Positions 1 through 12,499 are shown, counted from the first letter of the stretch. The stretch is DNA of 64,000 nt from Arctopsyche grandis (GCF_051622035.1 NC_135356.1:20139685-20203684); one strand, 5' to 3'. Notes: generated by a model not told the origin, from the letters alone. Numbers and translations are program-made.

Positions 1-410
1 GACAATGATAATTAGTATTAATTGTGAGTAGCATTACTTATTTACAAACATGATTTATTTATATAAAAAAAGAAAAAGAAGAACAGTGGAGTATTTAATA
101 CCATCAACAGATAAACGAACAAAGATGTTTTTTACGTAAAGGGCTATAGTGCACTCAATATGGACTGTAACTAATTGATACTGAATGCATTTCCGTATGA
201 ATGTATGTACATGTCGATACAATAACATGTTCGTTTAAAGAGAGCCCATTTTTACATTATTTTATATCAAGAACAAAGTATTTTTTATTTATACTTTTTA
301 TACTCAAGAAAGTGGTGACTGCAATTGCAGTTTTGTGTTTAACATCACAAAAAGTTCGTCTTTTGAGCTCGGTCATCGCAGTTCATAATATCGGTACATC
401 GCAGTTCATA

Positions 411-713
411 ATGTCAGAAAAATCAATAGAAGTTGTGCGACAGTACGAATGTGTCTATGACGTCAGATCCGTAAAATATAAGGACCAAAACATTCGCAAT
501 GAAGCTTGGGAGGAGATGTCAAAAAAAAATATGGGATACACCGTTATCGATCACTGTCAAGCGTCGTCCGAGGGTCGACGAATTGGTATATATCACCGTC
601 AAGTTAGTATAAACAATTCTATAGAATTTCAACGAGACCGCTCCGATCCCGCACGATCCCGTAAGATCCGGCGTATCATACCGGGTATGACCCTACATTT
701 TGTGTGTGTTTAA
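411..713 (+). pseudogene. MADF-domain-like fragment (transposon or Adf-1-like relic)
   Basis: A 100-codon frame opens at an ATG at 411. Residues about 4-60 read like a MADF (Myb/SANT-like, Adf-1 type) DNA-binding domain: an IEVVRQYECVYDV start, then YKDQNIRNEAWEEMSKK, then MGYTV and a CQ..S.G.R segment where the family has CK.RWK.LRD. The Trp of that last helix is missing, and the C-terminal residues after about 70 look like translated non-coding DNA with repeated gatcccg. MADF proteins are either transcription factors or the companion protein of PIF/Harbinger transposons. No transposase is adjacent, so I infer a decayed mobile-element copy or an isolated exon. The upstream extension to 201 is low-complexity and probably not coding. 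Confidence 0.4.
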
Positions 714-1680
714 AACTATCTAAAAAAAATATCCCGCGTACAGCATACCGCTCCCTCGCTGTGTGATCGCGCCCTTATGCTCTCGTAGAACCCTAATGAT
801 CCACTGCTACGTGCTCCGTTTCCCAGCACCGATTCTGTCCTGTATACTACATATGTACATATGTATGTATAGTATTGCCCATTTCGACACAATACTTCAA
901 ACCGCCACAACCAAAAAACAAACAGAGCGATTTCAACAAGAATAACAAACAAGTGTCAACACATCCTCAGCTTAAGTAAATAAAAAGAATTTCGGCCGAA
1001 TTAGTCGTAGGAGAGACGACAGAGCCAATAAGACGCGACCCAAGCAAATGTTTGTGACGGTGGCACGATTTCGTTCGTCCGATATGCGGCCATCCCGCTT
1101 CGAAACTAACGAGACTCGATACCGTGTACCTCGTGAGCTTTTCCGAACCGGCTCACCTGAGAGGTATAATTGTGGGGTTGCACCATCGCCACCACTTCCG
1201 GTGCACAGTTGCATTGTTGTATGCGGTTGAATGGATTCGCGTTATGCTCGTTCGAGCCCGAAGGCGCGTTTGGCGAGAACTGTCGCCGGTGTTGGTCGCA
1301 CTATACGCGGGATATGAGCACACTTAGCGCGACCTCATTCACCAGGCGTCGCCTGGGGTCACAACTACCCCACATTTCTTTGAATTAACTTTCCGCTTTT
1401 GCTGCCGGTAATTGTTGCCGCAGCTAGAGCGGGTGCTGTGTCTGTGTATGTGTGTGTGCTCTTATTTTTTTTAAATACTTTTTTGTTTTGTTTCTTTTGT
1501 GTTGTTACGCTTATTTTTAAGTTGCGTTTCAATTACGCTTCAGAATCCGAATGGAGTTGTGTTGTGAGGGATTTTCTTTTTAATTGCTGCAAATATTTTT
1601 CTTTTGTTTCAACTGAATGTGTTATCGTAGGAGAATTCATGTTCAAACAATTTAAGTAGCATAAGTGATTCTAAATCATT
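714..1680. other. GC-richer unique stretch, no convincing gene
   Basis: From about 740 to 1440 the base composition is more balanced than the flanks and short frames exist on both strands, but none shows a recognisable domain and they overlap one another. The segment near 710-780 (aactatctaaaaaaa followed by a gcgtac..ctgtgtg-like stretch) resembles 10695-10745, suggesting a shared repeat. It could hold a promoter or conserved non-coding element; I see nothing that decides. Confidence 0.3.
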
Positions 1681-4290
1681 GTATTGATTTGGTAAAGTTA
1701 TTGTTAGACAATGGAGAGGCCTTGGGACTGAATCATATTCGCAAGAGCCGAACTTGTTAAATTATAAAATTCTCATATATAATTTAGTAAAATAGCCCGA
1801 TAAATGTTTCTTCCATCAACATGAACAAAGCATAAATTTAAAAATATTAAATAATTTCAAAATAATATAATTATTAGTAAAGGTTGTTTAAGGAACGTCC
1901 ATAAAGAACTGGGGACGCGTTTAGGTACACGAACTATTGGTTGTAGTTCTATATTCAAATAGACTCGCTGGATGGCGTATGAAACTTTTAGCTGTCAAAA
2001 CGAAAAGTATTAAAAAGGGAAATCCCATGGAAACCGCATTAGAACGTTTCCACTAACATAAAAAATATTGCAACCCAGGGTAAGTATACACATGTATGTA
2101 CATATAAAGTGGGGCATACATGGAGAATATTTAAACTTATGCTCTACAGTTTGTGCATGAATTAACTAGTAAGTTTGTTGATTTGTTCTTTTCTAAAATT
2201 TTCTCCTCTGAAGCGCTTTACATCTACATTGTATAAATAATTATTTTTTATATATCTTTCAAATATGGAAATCATTATTATTTTCAATAATTTTGATCGA
2301 CCGGTTGGTTGGGAGCCCTGATTTAAGGTGACCGGTCATGACAATATGGAATATATGAAAAATAAATTAACAAAATATGCTTACAGTTAAATTATTTACG
2401 TGAGTTAGGTATATTGAATCCACTACCTTCACTGCAACCTATAAAGTTAAACATAATATTTAAAATTAGCATATCATTGTTAAATAAAGTTGCACAGCAA
2501 TGTGAATATTTACCAATTGTACGAAGTCTCCATGGCAATGGTTAAAGCGCCTTTGCCAATCATCTTCTTCAAACAAACACTGATATTTATTTTTGATACT
2601 GTATTGATTAATTCAACCCTACAGAGCGCGATTTCTTTGAATGAAGATATATTCATAAATTTAAGTGAGAAATTGTACAGAAACACGGTAAAAATATGTA
2701 GTTCAATAAATCATTTCTAATTTTACATTTAATTTTTAAAATTTAAATTCTCTTTATACAAAAAACAAATGAATTTTTTTTTCACAAGTGAGGAAAATTT
2801 TCAACACAACTTAATAATTTAAACTATGGTGAAAAAAATACACTGACTTTGTATTACAATAGAAAGCTAATTGTCACTAGTAACCGGTGCTAATGATGAT
2901 TTATCTGAACAAAGCACGCGAATGCTAATTCGCAGATAATTATTTTCAATAAAACTATAGATTCGACACTTGAAATGCACTTAATTTCATCTTCATTCGC
3001 GGACGATATCATTGCATCGATTGATTTTTTGATAATCGATTGAAACGTTGAATATTCGCGTGCAATTTTTGCCCAGTGTTAGACTCGCCCGTTATTCCTC
3101 GACTGAAATTGAATAAAAATAAACAATTGAATTAAATTTATATAGTTCAAAAGCACGTATAATATCCAGATATATAATATCATATTAACAGACTGTTTTT
3201 GATTTGTATTGTGTATTTGTGTATCGCTACACAAGAAGACATATGACATGGCAATAGGCGAGTGGTGCAACCTATCAGCCACGTACCAGAAACATGAGAC
3301 CACCCTTGAAACGTAATTTGCATAATTGCGGTCGGTTAACACATGTGTCCGTCGTCAAATTTTCGAATTGCCTTATCCCAACCACACATCCGTAATAAAA
3401 GCAATAAAAAAAGTATAGGAGAGCGTAGTAGCGGTCCTGACTGCTAATGAACAGTTAGGCCGGCAGCGCGAACGCCATTCATCATAGTAATTGTAGGGTG
3501 TAATTTCGCTGTTAATAACAATAACAACGCGTAATTTATTACAATTATAGAACATTCACAAGTGTTGATAATTACGAAATGGTTCCTGAATACTTAATAA
3601 GCTACGATTTCTTTATTCGACCGAGCGCATACAGTGTTATATTATACGTCGCTTGTGTGTGTATCAACTGCGAGCTTGCATATGTATGTATGTATCTAAA
3701 GTTACATGCCTATATTTACTACTTATTTACTAAAAAATTTATTCTCATTCGAACTAAATGTATGCAGAGGCAATTACGCAAAAGTGTATGGTAATTATGG
3801 CTCGTTTCAAATTATTTGCATTAAGCAGTTCGGAGTATTATTCTCCTTTCGAATGCTATGTAGGAAATGAGCATGTATGTATGTATTCAACTATGTATAT
3901 TTCTACTTTTAAGGTATTAAACTACTGAAACGTATCAGGTAGTTTCTGTTTGTTTCTTTTTAAGAGGACTAAAGTGGGTTCCGATTTCAAACAATGTAAT
4001 CAGACAAAATCAGAAAAAATTTATGGAAGACAGCTGATTTGGAAAATAGTATATTCAGGGTTTCATATCCCGGCCAAAAGGCTTAAATGTAGATCGAAAG
4101 ATTGTCATTTTCATCTAATTTAATCATTATTTTCCAAAAATTGACATCAAAATTTTTGAAGAAAGTAAACCACCGGAGAAAAAACTTTCACAAAAAAATA
4201 GAAAGACAAAGGAACATTAGTGAACATCATTTCTGTTTATTTAAATATACATATTTTGATGTTGTCTTCTGAAAACAGCGAAATAGTGTA
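1681..4290. other. AT-rich unique DNA without recognised features
   Basis: About 2.6 kb of AT-rich sequence. Frames are short and of low complexity. Around 2870-3060 there are homeodomain-like TAAT words and atcgatt words in a more conserved-looking stretch, but no gene, RNA or repeat boundary could be supported. Confidence 0.3.
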
Positions 4291-4299
4291 TCACCTACA

Positions 4300-4765
4300 G
4301 GCACTAACCATCCACTGCTGGATGAAGGCCCCTCCGATACGCTTCCGTTCGTTTCTGTTTTGCGAAATTCACCACACACATTTTTCTAATTTCGTCTACC
4401 CATCTTCCTTGCGGCTTTTTGCATTCTTTCAGGTACCATTCTATCACTTCTTTAATCCATTCTTCTAGCTATGTGAAACGCCTATTCAATCTCTTAACTC
4501 TCCCCACTATGTATATCCACTACCCTTATCATACTTCTCACCCACGTATTCCGTTTCCTATCTCTTTTCGTTATTCCGAGCATACAGCGTTCCATACTTC
4601 TTTGAGTTCATTGGACTTTATGTAAAATCTTGGCGTCAATGTGTAAGTTTCATATACATACATACGTCATCTCAGGCAAAACACACTAATCAAAGATCTT
4701 TTTCTTCAAGAAAAGTGTCATTTTTTATCAAAAAACATTAATCCTAATTTCAAACGTCTCTTTAT
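4300..4765 (-). mobile_element. RTE-type LINE 3' fragment
   Basis: Read on the minus strand this is the C-terminal end of an endonuclease/reverse-transcriptase polyprotein. The signature is the terminal word catccactgctggatgaagg at 4310-4328, followed by the complements of a W.DEIRK...GVRW motif and of a WYP.ECK segment. It matches the copies at 6590, 9825, 21755 and 26490 in the same window. Frameshifts and stops break the frame, so it is a dead 5'-truncated copy. RTE elements move by target-primed reverse transcription, which explains the truncation. Confidence 0.75.
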
Positions 4766-4837
4766 TTATTTTTCTTTACTACCTCAACCCCAATAATACC
4801 AAATTCGTTTAGTAACTTTCGACTTTATCATATGAGC

Positions 4838-5085
4838 CGTTATATTTGAAAGTGTCGGAAGTCCAATTTTTAATTCCAAAAACACTTTTTCTATTTGACT
4901 TCAAAAATTGTTATCACTTATTTTAATTCGACATGTCCAGAATGTCGGAAAAGCAACATAAACGTATTACAGGCCACCGGTATTTTTAAACATTATTAAA
5001 CGGATGTTTATATTTAATGTTTTGCGAAATATTTCCCGAAATGAAGTGGACTTCCGCCACTTTCAAATAAAACAACTCACATACG
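4838..5085 (+). mobile_element. MITE with long terminal inverted repeats (family M1, copy 1)
   Basis: The left end (catatgagccgttatatttg at 4830-4849, then an aagtgtcggaagtcca stretch) is the inverted complement of the right end (tggacttccgccactttcaa, 5046-5065, then aacaactcacatacg). The whole element recurs in the opposite orientation at 61462-61745, including the inner word ggaaaagca.ataaacgtatta and a gttttgcgaaatattt block. There is no coding capacity. The superfamily is unclear because I could not fix the target-site duplication. Confidence 0.7.
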
Positions 5086-5639
5086 ATTTATCGAGCACTA
5101 CTGCGTGGTATTAAATAATACGAACAGTTTAAATTATCGTCATCGATTCTAAATTGCATTAGCAAATAGCTCCTTTAATTGTATACATTAAATTTTATTC
5201 CTAAATTCCTAACAGTATATTTATTGAAGCACTTCATTACCAGGAAAATATAAAATTAGCAATTCTATAACGTATACAATTATAATATAAGGTTATTTGA
5301 ATCGATTGTACTATGCAAAAAAAAAAACAACAAATCGACATTTTTATTTTCCATATCATATTATTAAGAAATATCGGTCGTATTTGATTATACACAATTT
5401 ATTACTGCCAGAATCTAAATATATTATAAACCCCTAAATTAGATCCAAATTATGTATAGAGGAAAACAGTTATGCAAAACCGTCTGTCCTTTCAATAAAT
5501 GTTTTACTGCTGCATATTTAACATCTACAATTTTAATACGCTAGAAAGTAACTTTCTTCTGATGTATAAACGGGGCATTTTATCCATAGATCCCATCCGA
5601 CACATTGTACGATCTTTCTAAATTTAAGAAGCATATATC

Positions 5640-5990
5640 AAATCTCGGAATGGGAGGGGGGGAGAGAGGGTCTAAGGCGACGTGGCAAATCGGCTCCTCG
5701 GGCCCTGGCGGCGAAAGGGTTAAAGCATCGTCCGATTAAAACGCCACCTATTATTTTAATTGGGCACTGCCAGGTATAAATTAGGGAGCAGATGTGTGAA
5801 ACGGCACCGGCTCACTCGGCCTAACTATTTTTCTGCTCGCCAGCTAATTATACGCCCCGTGAAAACGACACCGATATATATGTATGTATGTGTATATACA
5901 CTTACACACACAAACGCAGACATACAGACGGACCGACGGACACGATTTGAAATAAATGTGATGTATCTATGCGGTAAAGCTTCGATTTAA
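5640..5990. other. GC-richer non-coding island with homeodomain-like sites
   Basis: This block of mixed composition lies in AT-rich surroundings and includes a G-run, a ctaattatacg word and taattt words. Small frames look accidental. The pattern fits a conserved regulatory element, but this is inference from composition only. Confidence 0.2.
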
Positions 5991-6312
5991 CGGATTATGT
6001 GGACATGGGGTGTAGGGATTGGTTGTTAAATTATTTATCTATTTATTTATTGAAAAATCAACAGACAACAGATGTAGAAATGCATAAAAATAAAGAATAA
6101 ATATAATAAAATAATATCCGAGCCCAATTATAGATTTTTACAAATAACATAAAATGGTACATAGAGACAAACAAATGAAAAAGAAAGGAATAAAAACTAA
6201 AACATGACTTTATAATATAAGAGGCCGACTTAATTGAAGTATTTAAAATACTAAATAATCATTAGAAATTTCATATGTCCAATATTTTTACATTCAACGA
6301 AAACACCATGAA

Positions 6313-6720
6313 TAGACATTTTATTAAACAACTAATAACCTGGTGCACACATTTTGGCACTTGATAAAAAGTGAACTTTTGAAATTTATGAAGTGAAAAG
6401 ATCACCCAGCTAGTTTCTTCTTTTTTAATCTCTGAGGGGATGTAAATGCGAACGTGAATTCAAACAATAAACTGCCCAATATGATGACATTGAAGAGAAT
6501 TACAAAAATTAATCAAAGAAATAAGCTTTTTGTGTGTAACGAAAAAAGCTTTTTATCTATGTATGTATGTACATATACATGTAGTATGTCAAGGATATAG
6601 TGGAAAGAGTGAAGATATTGAAATGTAAATGGGTGGGCTACATGGTTAGAAGAATAGACGAAAGTGGGATAAAAGAAGTGCTAGAATGGTACCCGAGAGG
6701 ATGCAAAAGGATAAAAGAAA
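6313..6720 (+). repeat. Duplicated ~400 bp block, copy 1
   Basis: The sequence from the cattttattaaacaactaat word through the RTE coding tail (to about 6715) is repeated at 9591-9960 with roughly 90% identity by eye. Copy 1 carries an extra segment near 6375-6395. Both copies hold the same junction between a non-LINE segment and the RTE tail, so they descend from one chimeric sequence or are two copies of one longer LINE. Confidence 0.7.
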
Positions 6721-6862
6721 AACCGCATGGAAGATGGGTAGATGAAATTAGGAAAATGTGCGGGGTGAGATGGGGTTGAGAGTTGTGCAAACAGAGACGA
6801 GTGGAAGCGTGTTCGGGAAGCCTTCCAGCAGTGGATGGTGAATGGTTGTAGATGATATATAG
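6590..6862 (+). mobile_element. RTE-type LINE C-terminal coding fragment
   Basis: The + strand encodes the end of an RTE reverse-transcriptase polyprotein: VRRIDESGIKEVLEWYPRG, then KPHGRWVDEIRKMCGVRW and, after a frame change near 6775, CANRDEWKRVREAFQQW before a stop. The RW.DEI..M.G.RW and NRDEW...GEAF.QQW-like motifs are typical of the family's last 90 residues. The frameshift shows it is non-functional. It sits just upstream of a mariner relic. Confidence 0.8.
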
Positions 6863-6939
6863 CTGTGGTAGGCGTGTCTTCAAGGCATTGTTAATTCGTA
6901 CGATCTTATTATTGCGAAAAGTTTTTTTCTACGTCTTTT

Positions 6940-7415
6940 TAGAAGTTTGTTTTTCAAGTTAGCAACACTTTTTTTTAACGACAGCCAATTTGACAGCTGA
7001 CAGCTGATTTGTACTCAATTTGGTTTTCCATTTCACCATGAATAGACTTACGCCAAATTTATTTCGAAAATCGTGGATCAGTTCGCAAAACATACCGTGC
7101 CTTACGTCCTTTTTACGGTCGTAAATTGGCTTCCAAGATCGTGTGATTTAACACCTTTGGATCATTTTCTATGGGGTCATGTGAAGTCGCCAGTCTACGC
7201 TAATAAACCAGAGACAATGGACGACTTGGAAGCTTTCGCCACACTATTGCCGATATACTGCTCGAAAAAGCGGTCGAATGTTGGACTTCCAGATTGCGCT
7301 TTATTCGAAACAGCCACGGTGCCCATGTACCCGATCTCATATTTAAACACTAATAGCATAACATTATCTTCCAATAAAGCCAATACCATGACTATAATCC
7401 ATCCACTGTAGGAAT
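6940..7415 (+). pseudogene. Deleted mariner-type transposase copy
   Basis: The stretch before the ATG at 7038 (gacagctgacagctgattt, then a catttcaccatgaatagact-like start context) and the residues MNRLTP are typical of mariner transposase openings. After about 10 codons the copy jumps to C-terminal transposase sequence in another frame: VNWLPRSCDLTPLDHFLWG followed by HVKSPVYANKPETMDDLE, the region of the last catalytic Asp of the DD34D family. The whole central catalytic core is missing. It is an internally deleted, inactive mariner with RTE and LINE fragments on either side. Confidence 0.8.
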
Positions 7416-7434
7416 CATCATAATTGTCCTATAT

Positions 7435-7690
7435 CCAAATTAATTACGTTCAATGAAAACACTCACCTCGGAGGTCACTCGCTTAGACTCCAAAAAGAAA
7501 AATCTAATAAATTGATCAGAGTGGTTTCAGTTTGGAATAGTCCTCCCAATGAAATTGTAATTTCTGTTAACCTTAATATTTTTAAAAATAAGCTTGATGC
7601 ATTACTTAAACTTAAAGTATTTCTGTAATTCTTCTTTCCCAATATCTTATTTCTGTTTCAGGTTTACTTTTCAATAAAATTAATATGGGA
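7435..7690 (+). mobile_element. CR1/Jockey-like LINE 3' end
   Basis: The + frame reads GGHSLRLQKEKSNKLIRVV then SVWNSPPNEIVISVNLNIFK and NKLDALLKLKVFL before a stop at about 7626. The WNSLP.E.V....N.FK..LD pattern is the classic C-terminus of many insect non-LTR reverse transcriptases. About 60 bp of T-rich 3' UTR follows, similar to that starting at 9965. Only this tail survives, as expected for 5' truncation. Confidence 0.75.
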
Positions 7691-8013
7691 TATATAAAAA
7701 GGTGACAAATTTTGTTTGAATTAATATACTTGTTTAATTATAACTATACAAGTGCAAATACACTTTCAAAAATGTGCACTAATTGTAATATACTATCTTT
7801 AACAGTTGAGTTTTGACAGTTCTGACGTTTTTACGAATGCTTTAGAATTCAATAATACGTTATTTGCTAGTTATTGAGAATTATAATAATACGTATCGTA
7901 TTACGATAACTTGAAGAATGTGTTCGAAACAAAAATGTGACTTTCAAACTCAATTTACTAGTCGAGTGACGTTTTCACGAAAACCTAACCTAATTCCATC
8001 TAATATGGTACCA

Positions 8014-8243
8014 ACTTATAGTTGAGGTGTGTTTTCAGTTGAAATATATTTCGACTGACTGGAATGTAACTCGCCATATGAATCAATTTACGTGGATCAG
8101 ACGGAATATATATACTTCAACTATAACGGTAGTCGGTGCCTGGTTAGATGGAATATATTCCAACTAGTCAAAATATATTACAACTGAAAATACACTTCAA
8201 CTATAACGGCAGTTATAGTTGAAGTATATGTGAACGGTAGTTC
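8014..8243. mobile_element. MITE with ttatagttgaag-type inverted repeats
   Basis: The left end carries ttatagttgaggtgtgtttt and then cagttgaaatatattt. The right end (8150-8206) carries its inverted complement, cagttgtaatatatttt and ttatagttgaagtgta when reversed. Additional copies of the terminal word lie at about 8115-8130 and 8213-8227, so two termini or a tandem insertion are present. A fragment recurs at 19672-19712. Confidence 0.6.
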
Positions 8244-8419
8244 GTAGAGTCGTGGATTTATAGTCGACTCTTGCGTTAATTTATTTCTATGTTTTATTTA
8301 TTAGTTACATACATGTATTGATATACTCGGAATTCAGATAGACAAAAAAGTGTGTATGATATTGCAGAAGATGTAGAAGAAATCAGATGGATGCTGGACG
8401 AATGAATTGAATAAAATGT

Positions 8420-8660
8420 GCGTTGAAGAAGGAGAGGTAAAAGGTTGTCCGTCGCTCCCGTAACCCATTCGCCGCCGGCCGACGTGTTCTTAAAACCAGT
8501 AATTATCGGAATCGCGGCGTGAATCTGAAAAACACACACCACATTCAATTGCGGAGACGCTCATAATAATTTCGGGCCTAATTTTAGGTTTCGAAAACGG
8601 GACCATCCCGTCATTAAGCAACTACGGCGACCACTAAGCGGGGATATGATAATGACTTGC
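8420..8660. other. GC-richer non-coding island
   Basis: Mixed-composition sequence without a coherent frame, between AT-rich repeats. It may be a conserved non-coding element; no protein or RNA signature was seen. Confidence 0.2.
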
Positions 8661-9590
8661 CTATTAAAATTTCAAACGAATGAATCCATTTATAAAAGTG
8701 AAAATAAGCGGATGGTTAGTTGTGTACAATGTGCTGTCAATGTGCCTCTATTTTTTCATCACAACACATGTATGCAGTATTACTATGAAAACAAAGGTTT
8801 TTTTTTTATATTGTAGTAACATTACCATTATAATTGCTGGTTTGAGATATCGGACTATAACTAAAAAAAATTATAAACACTATAGTGGGAAATTATTTCA
8901 AATTGTGATTTCAAAAGGATGAGACCCATATTCGTATAACCACAATAGACCTTTTGAGACTGTCCGGCAAGCGGATAGTTTCAAGAAATTTTCAAATTAA
9001 TTAGCCGCTACGTTTAGTCGACCTTTCAACTTCCTATTTGTTCCTGTGAGGATATCCGAAGGATCGGGTAAATGGATATTCTCAGTGAGCAGCTTAAGGG
9101 AAATTTTCTTTAATAAGTTAGAACACTAAAGCCTCAAAATGGAACTAACTAGTGTTATGAAAAATATATTTGAAAGAGTCGTCTTCTATACCATAGATAA
9201 ATAAATCTCCAAAAATGTAATATCTATTATATTTATGTAATATCATTGAAATCAACTTATTAATATAAGAGTTATTGACTCCTCAAACCTTATACAGACA
9301 TTTCAAAGTTTTTAATATAGAATGTTAGATAAATCTCAATTTGTAAGGAAAATAATTGCTTCAGCCATACTTTAAAAATTAAAAAACATATATCGATAGT
9401 TTTGTGCACAGATATTGTATGTCCATTTTTGAATTTGTATTGAATTTTAAGTTTGTATCGAATTTTAAGTTTGTAGATGCTGGAATAATTCCAGTTTTTC
9501 TTTTCAAGGTAATTTATGTGGTATACATGAATTACAAAACTGACATATAATATCTGTGCACCAAACCATCGATATATAACGTAACGCATT

Positions 9591-9960
9591 GCATTTTATT
9601 AAACAACTAATAACCTGGTGCACACATTTTGGCACTTGATAAAAAGTGAAAAGATCACCCAGCTAGTTTATTCTTATTTAATCTCTGAAGAGATGTAAAT
9701 GCGAAGTGAACTCAAACAATAAACTGCCCAATATGATGACGTTGAAGAGAATTACAAAAACTAATCGAAGAAATAACCTTTTTATGTGTGACGAAAAAAG
9801 CCTTTTATATATGTACATATGTATATAGTATGTCAAGGATATAGTGGAAAGAGTGAAGATATTGAAATGGCAATGAGCGGGCCAGGTGGTTAGAAGAATA
9901 GACGAAAGTGGGACAAAAGAAGTGCTAGAATGGTACCCGAGGGAATGCAAAAGGATAAAA
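9591..9960 (+). mobile_element. Duplicated block copy 2, with RTE tail
   Basis: This is the second copy of the 6313-6720 block. Its RTE portion (about 9825-9960) reads VERVKILK then RRIDESGTKEVLEWYPRECK and stops in an A-run, so it is truncated earlier than copy 1. It runs directly into T-rich sequence like the LINE 3' UTR at 7620-7690. Confidence 0.7.
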
Positions 9961-10330
9961 AAAAAATAAGATTTTTGTAATTCTTCTTTTCCAAATATCT
10001 ATTTTTTATATGTATTTTTGTTTTCTTTTAGTTATTATGTTACCGTCTCAAGTATTTTTATTCTCTTTTATCTTTTGGTATTTTCTCTTATTTCGTTTTT
10101 TTTTTCATGTTTACTTTTTTTTCTTTTATCTTATAATTGTTATGAACAGAGATAAGCGTGAAAATGCGCTGAAACGGGATCCTATTGTTAATTTCTATGT
10201 TAACCACATCCTAGCGCAGCTCACTGGTTATGAATCTTTCTATTTTTATTTTATTATTTATATTAAACCAAACCCCATGGGTCTATCCGCTTTACCGCCT
10301 TCCCAATGTGTTATTAAATAAATAAATAAT
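9961..10330 (+). repeat. T-rich LINE-3'-UTR-like sequence
   Basis: The opening words (tttttgtaattcttctttt, then ccaaatatct) match the 3' UTR of the LINE tail at 7620-7660. The segment ends in a short ttattaaataaataaata tail at about 10310-10328 that looks like the 3' end of a retroposed copy. No coding sequence is present. Confidence 0.45.
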
Positions 10331-10879
10331 ATTACATTTTTGTGTACCAAATATTGTGAGAAAACTCTCCGAGTATTATACATATAGATATGTATTCAAA
10401 ACTTAAAAGACAACTTAAAAGATGTTTGGTTGAAATTTACGGGCTTTTTTTATCTAAAAGCACCCAAAATTTCGAAAGAAAACATTATTTGAACTATTAA
10501 CAGCATGTACGTTTCTTCCTAAAGCGGAACAACTATAATGCCGCGATTTTTTTGTGTTTTATTTAATTTTAGAATTCTACATATACCTTTAAAAAAACGT
10601 CCTTTATCACCGAATACACTCCAGGGGGTGAGTTTTTGGAAGAATCACGACGGTGTAGACTAGGCATGCTAGCGTTTTTTAGCATGTACACAACTATCTA
10701 AAAAAAAAAAACGCATGCTGCGTACCACTCTGTGTGTCTGCACCTTTGCAGTATAGCCAACACACACACGCATACATTTTTAAAATACCATTTAAAGGTG
10801 ATCGGGGATCAATACTACGTATGTAAATACATAAAGTGAAAATCTCGAGGTCGAGTGTTTCCACGATTATATTTAATGC

Positions 10880-11285
10880 TTCACATTTTTAAATTCGATG
10901 TCTTTCATACAATCCACTGAGGAGCAGAGTCGGAGCGGAGCACTCGGGACTGTGGGCTGTGAATGAGATGACAAATTGAATGCGGAGAAATCGATTTGTG
11001 TTTGTGCGGCGTGACGGAGGGGAAGGGGCTAGGTGATGGTGGGTGGTTCCCCACAACTGGTACACGTGTAGCACGCGTGTAGCCACCGTGTAGCAGTTTG
11101 GCCAAACACGAAAAACACATTAGCGGCGGCGGAAGCGAACACCCTGTGTATCTCCATTGCGACCGATCGTCTGCCCTTTCCATCGCAAGTCGACAAAGAT
11201 TCCTCACCGACATTGGTCCTTCGAGCTGGACATCATCCGAGTCCACAATTTGCGAGTTTGAACTGTTTTGTCAAATTTAATATGC
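10880..11285 (-). other. GC-rich island with an uncharacterised minus-strand frame
   Basis: A minus-strand frame of 113 codons (10905-11246) starts MDSDDVQLEGPMSVRNLCRL. Its first ~35 residues look like ordinary protein; the remainder is Pro/Ser/His-rich and resembles translated non-coding DNA. No domain is recognised and no good splice donor was seen after the plausible part. It could be a first exon, a promoter island or chance. GC content is clearly above the flanks. Confidence 0.25.
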
Positions 11286-11394
11286 TATATATGAGGTACT
11301 AAAAATTAAAGCCGAAAAAACATAGTTGAATATATACATTAGGCCGGAGCGAAAAACTTTTTTTTCGGATTTTCATCTGTGGATCTGATATAGA

Positions 11395-12480
11395 CGAGCA
11401 GGGCTGACGATAGGCGGGGGGGAAAGGGTATGCAAATAGCCCGGGCCCGGCTTTCCAAGGGGGTCCGGGACCCCGAAAATAATATGTACATTTTTAGCAA
11501 AAGTATAAAAGCATTATTTGGCCTTTATACTCTTAGGGTTTTTTGGACACTAAGCAAAATTGTATAGCTGTTTTCGAGTAACGGATTATACCTACTTATG
11601 TCATAATAAAATTTAGGGAACGATCTGTTCTGGTGTTCAGAATGGTCAGTTACCTCGTCACAATATCCAAAACAAATTAGTAAAATAGGCCGAATCAAGC
11701 AGGTAAAAAGCGGGCGGTTAAAAGTACGATATTAGTGCATTTTTACATCGATATAAAGACAAAATCTTTATTTTATCGAGGTAAGCGAGTTATCAATAGA
11801 ATTTTTGTTATTAATCCATAAGAGAAGTCGAAATAAGATTTTTCAAAGTGGAATTTTATTTAATTCTAGCTGAAAATTAAGCTGAAAATTTATATTTGAA
11901 TTCTTAATGTACTAACTTAGAGTTAGTACATTAGTAAACCGGAAGTAGTTTTTTTTTTAAAACGATAAATCATTATTTTATTTTGAGCTTTTATTTTTAT
12001 TTTCTTGATATTTAATGAGTATAATACTGATGGTGATTTTAAGTGATAACCGGAAGTAGAACTTTTGTCTTGTGCAAGTTTCCATACATTTGCGCTCAAT
12101 TTTTATCGAAAATGCTGTCATAGTTATTAGTATTGTACGGTTCAATATCGAATTTTATTATGTAACCTTCTTTTATTCCTCAAATACATAAATAAAGTCA
12201 TAGGTTGGTCACAACCGAATTTTTATTTTATTGAATATTGTAATTTATACATGTACTAAGTTGAGTGAAGAAGCGTAGCGTGGGTCTCTGGAGCTCTCTG
12301 GGTCGACTGGTTGTCTGGTGGTTGAATAGGAACTCTACTGGCCGAGGAAAACTGTAACTTAATATTGGAAACGTAAAATATACAAGTAGAGGGGTGAGCT
12401 CCGGCTCGAAAAATAAATACCAGCGCGCCCGCCCCACTATATCACTGTTTGTTCGATAGATGCTTTTCGCACAAAAAACG
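11395..12480. other. AT-rich DNA with a possible hAT left end and a perfect hairpin
   Basis: A cagggctgacgataggcgg word at 11399 looks like a hAT terminus followed by the G-rich subterminal region common in these elements, but no matching right end was found. A perfect 13-bp stem with a 3-nt loop lies at 11905-11933. The remainder, including a 12228-12437 minus frame, shows no recognisable gene. Confidence 0.3.
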
Positions 12481-12499
12481 GATCACAATTGATAATTTA

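Noticed and set aside
1048..1388. Overlapping frames of 60-80 codons on both strands
   Set aside because: No domain, mutual overlap and moderate GC; open frames are expected there by chance.
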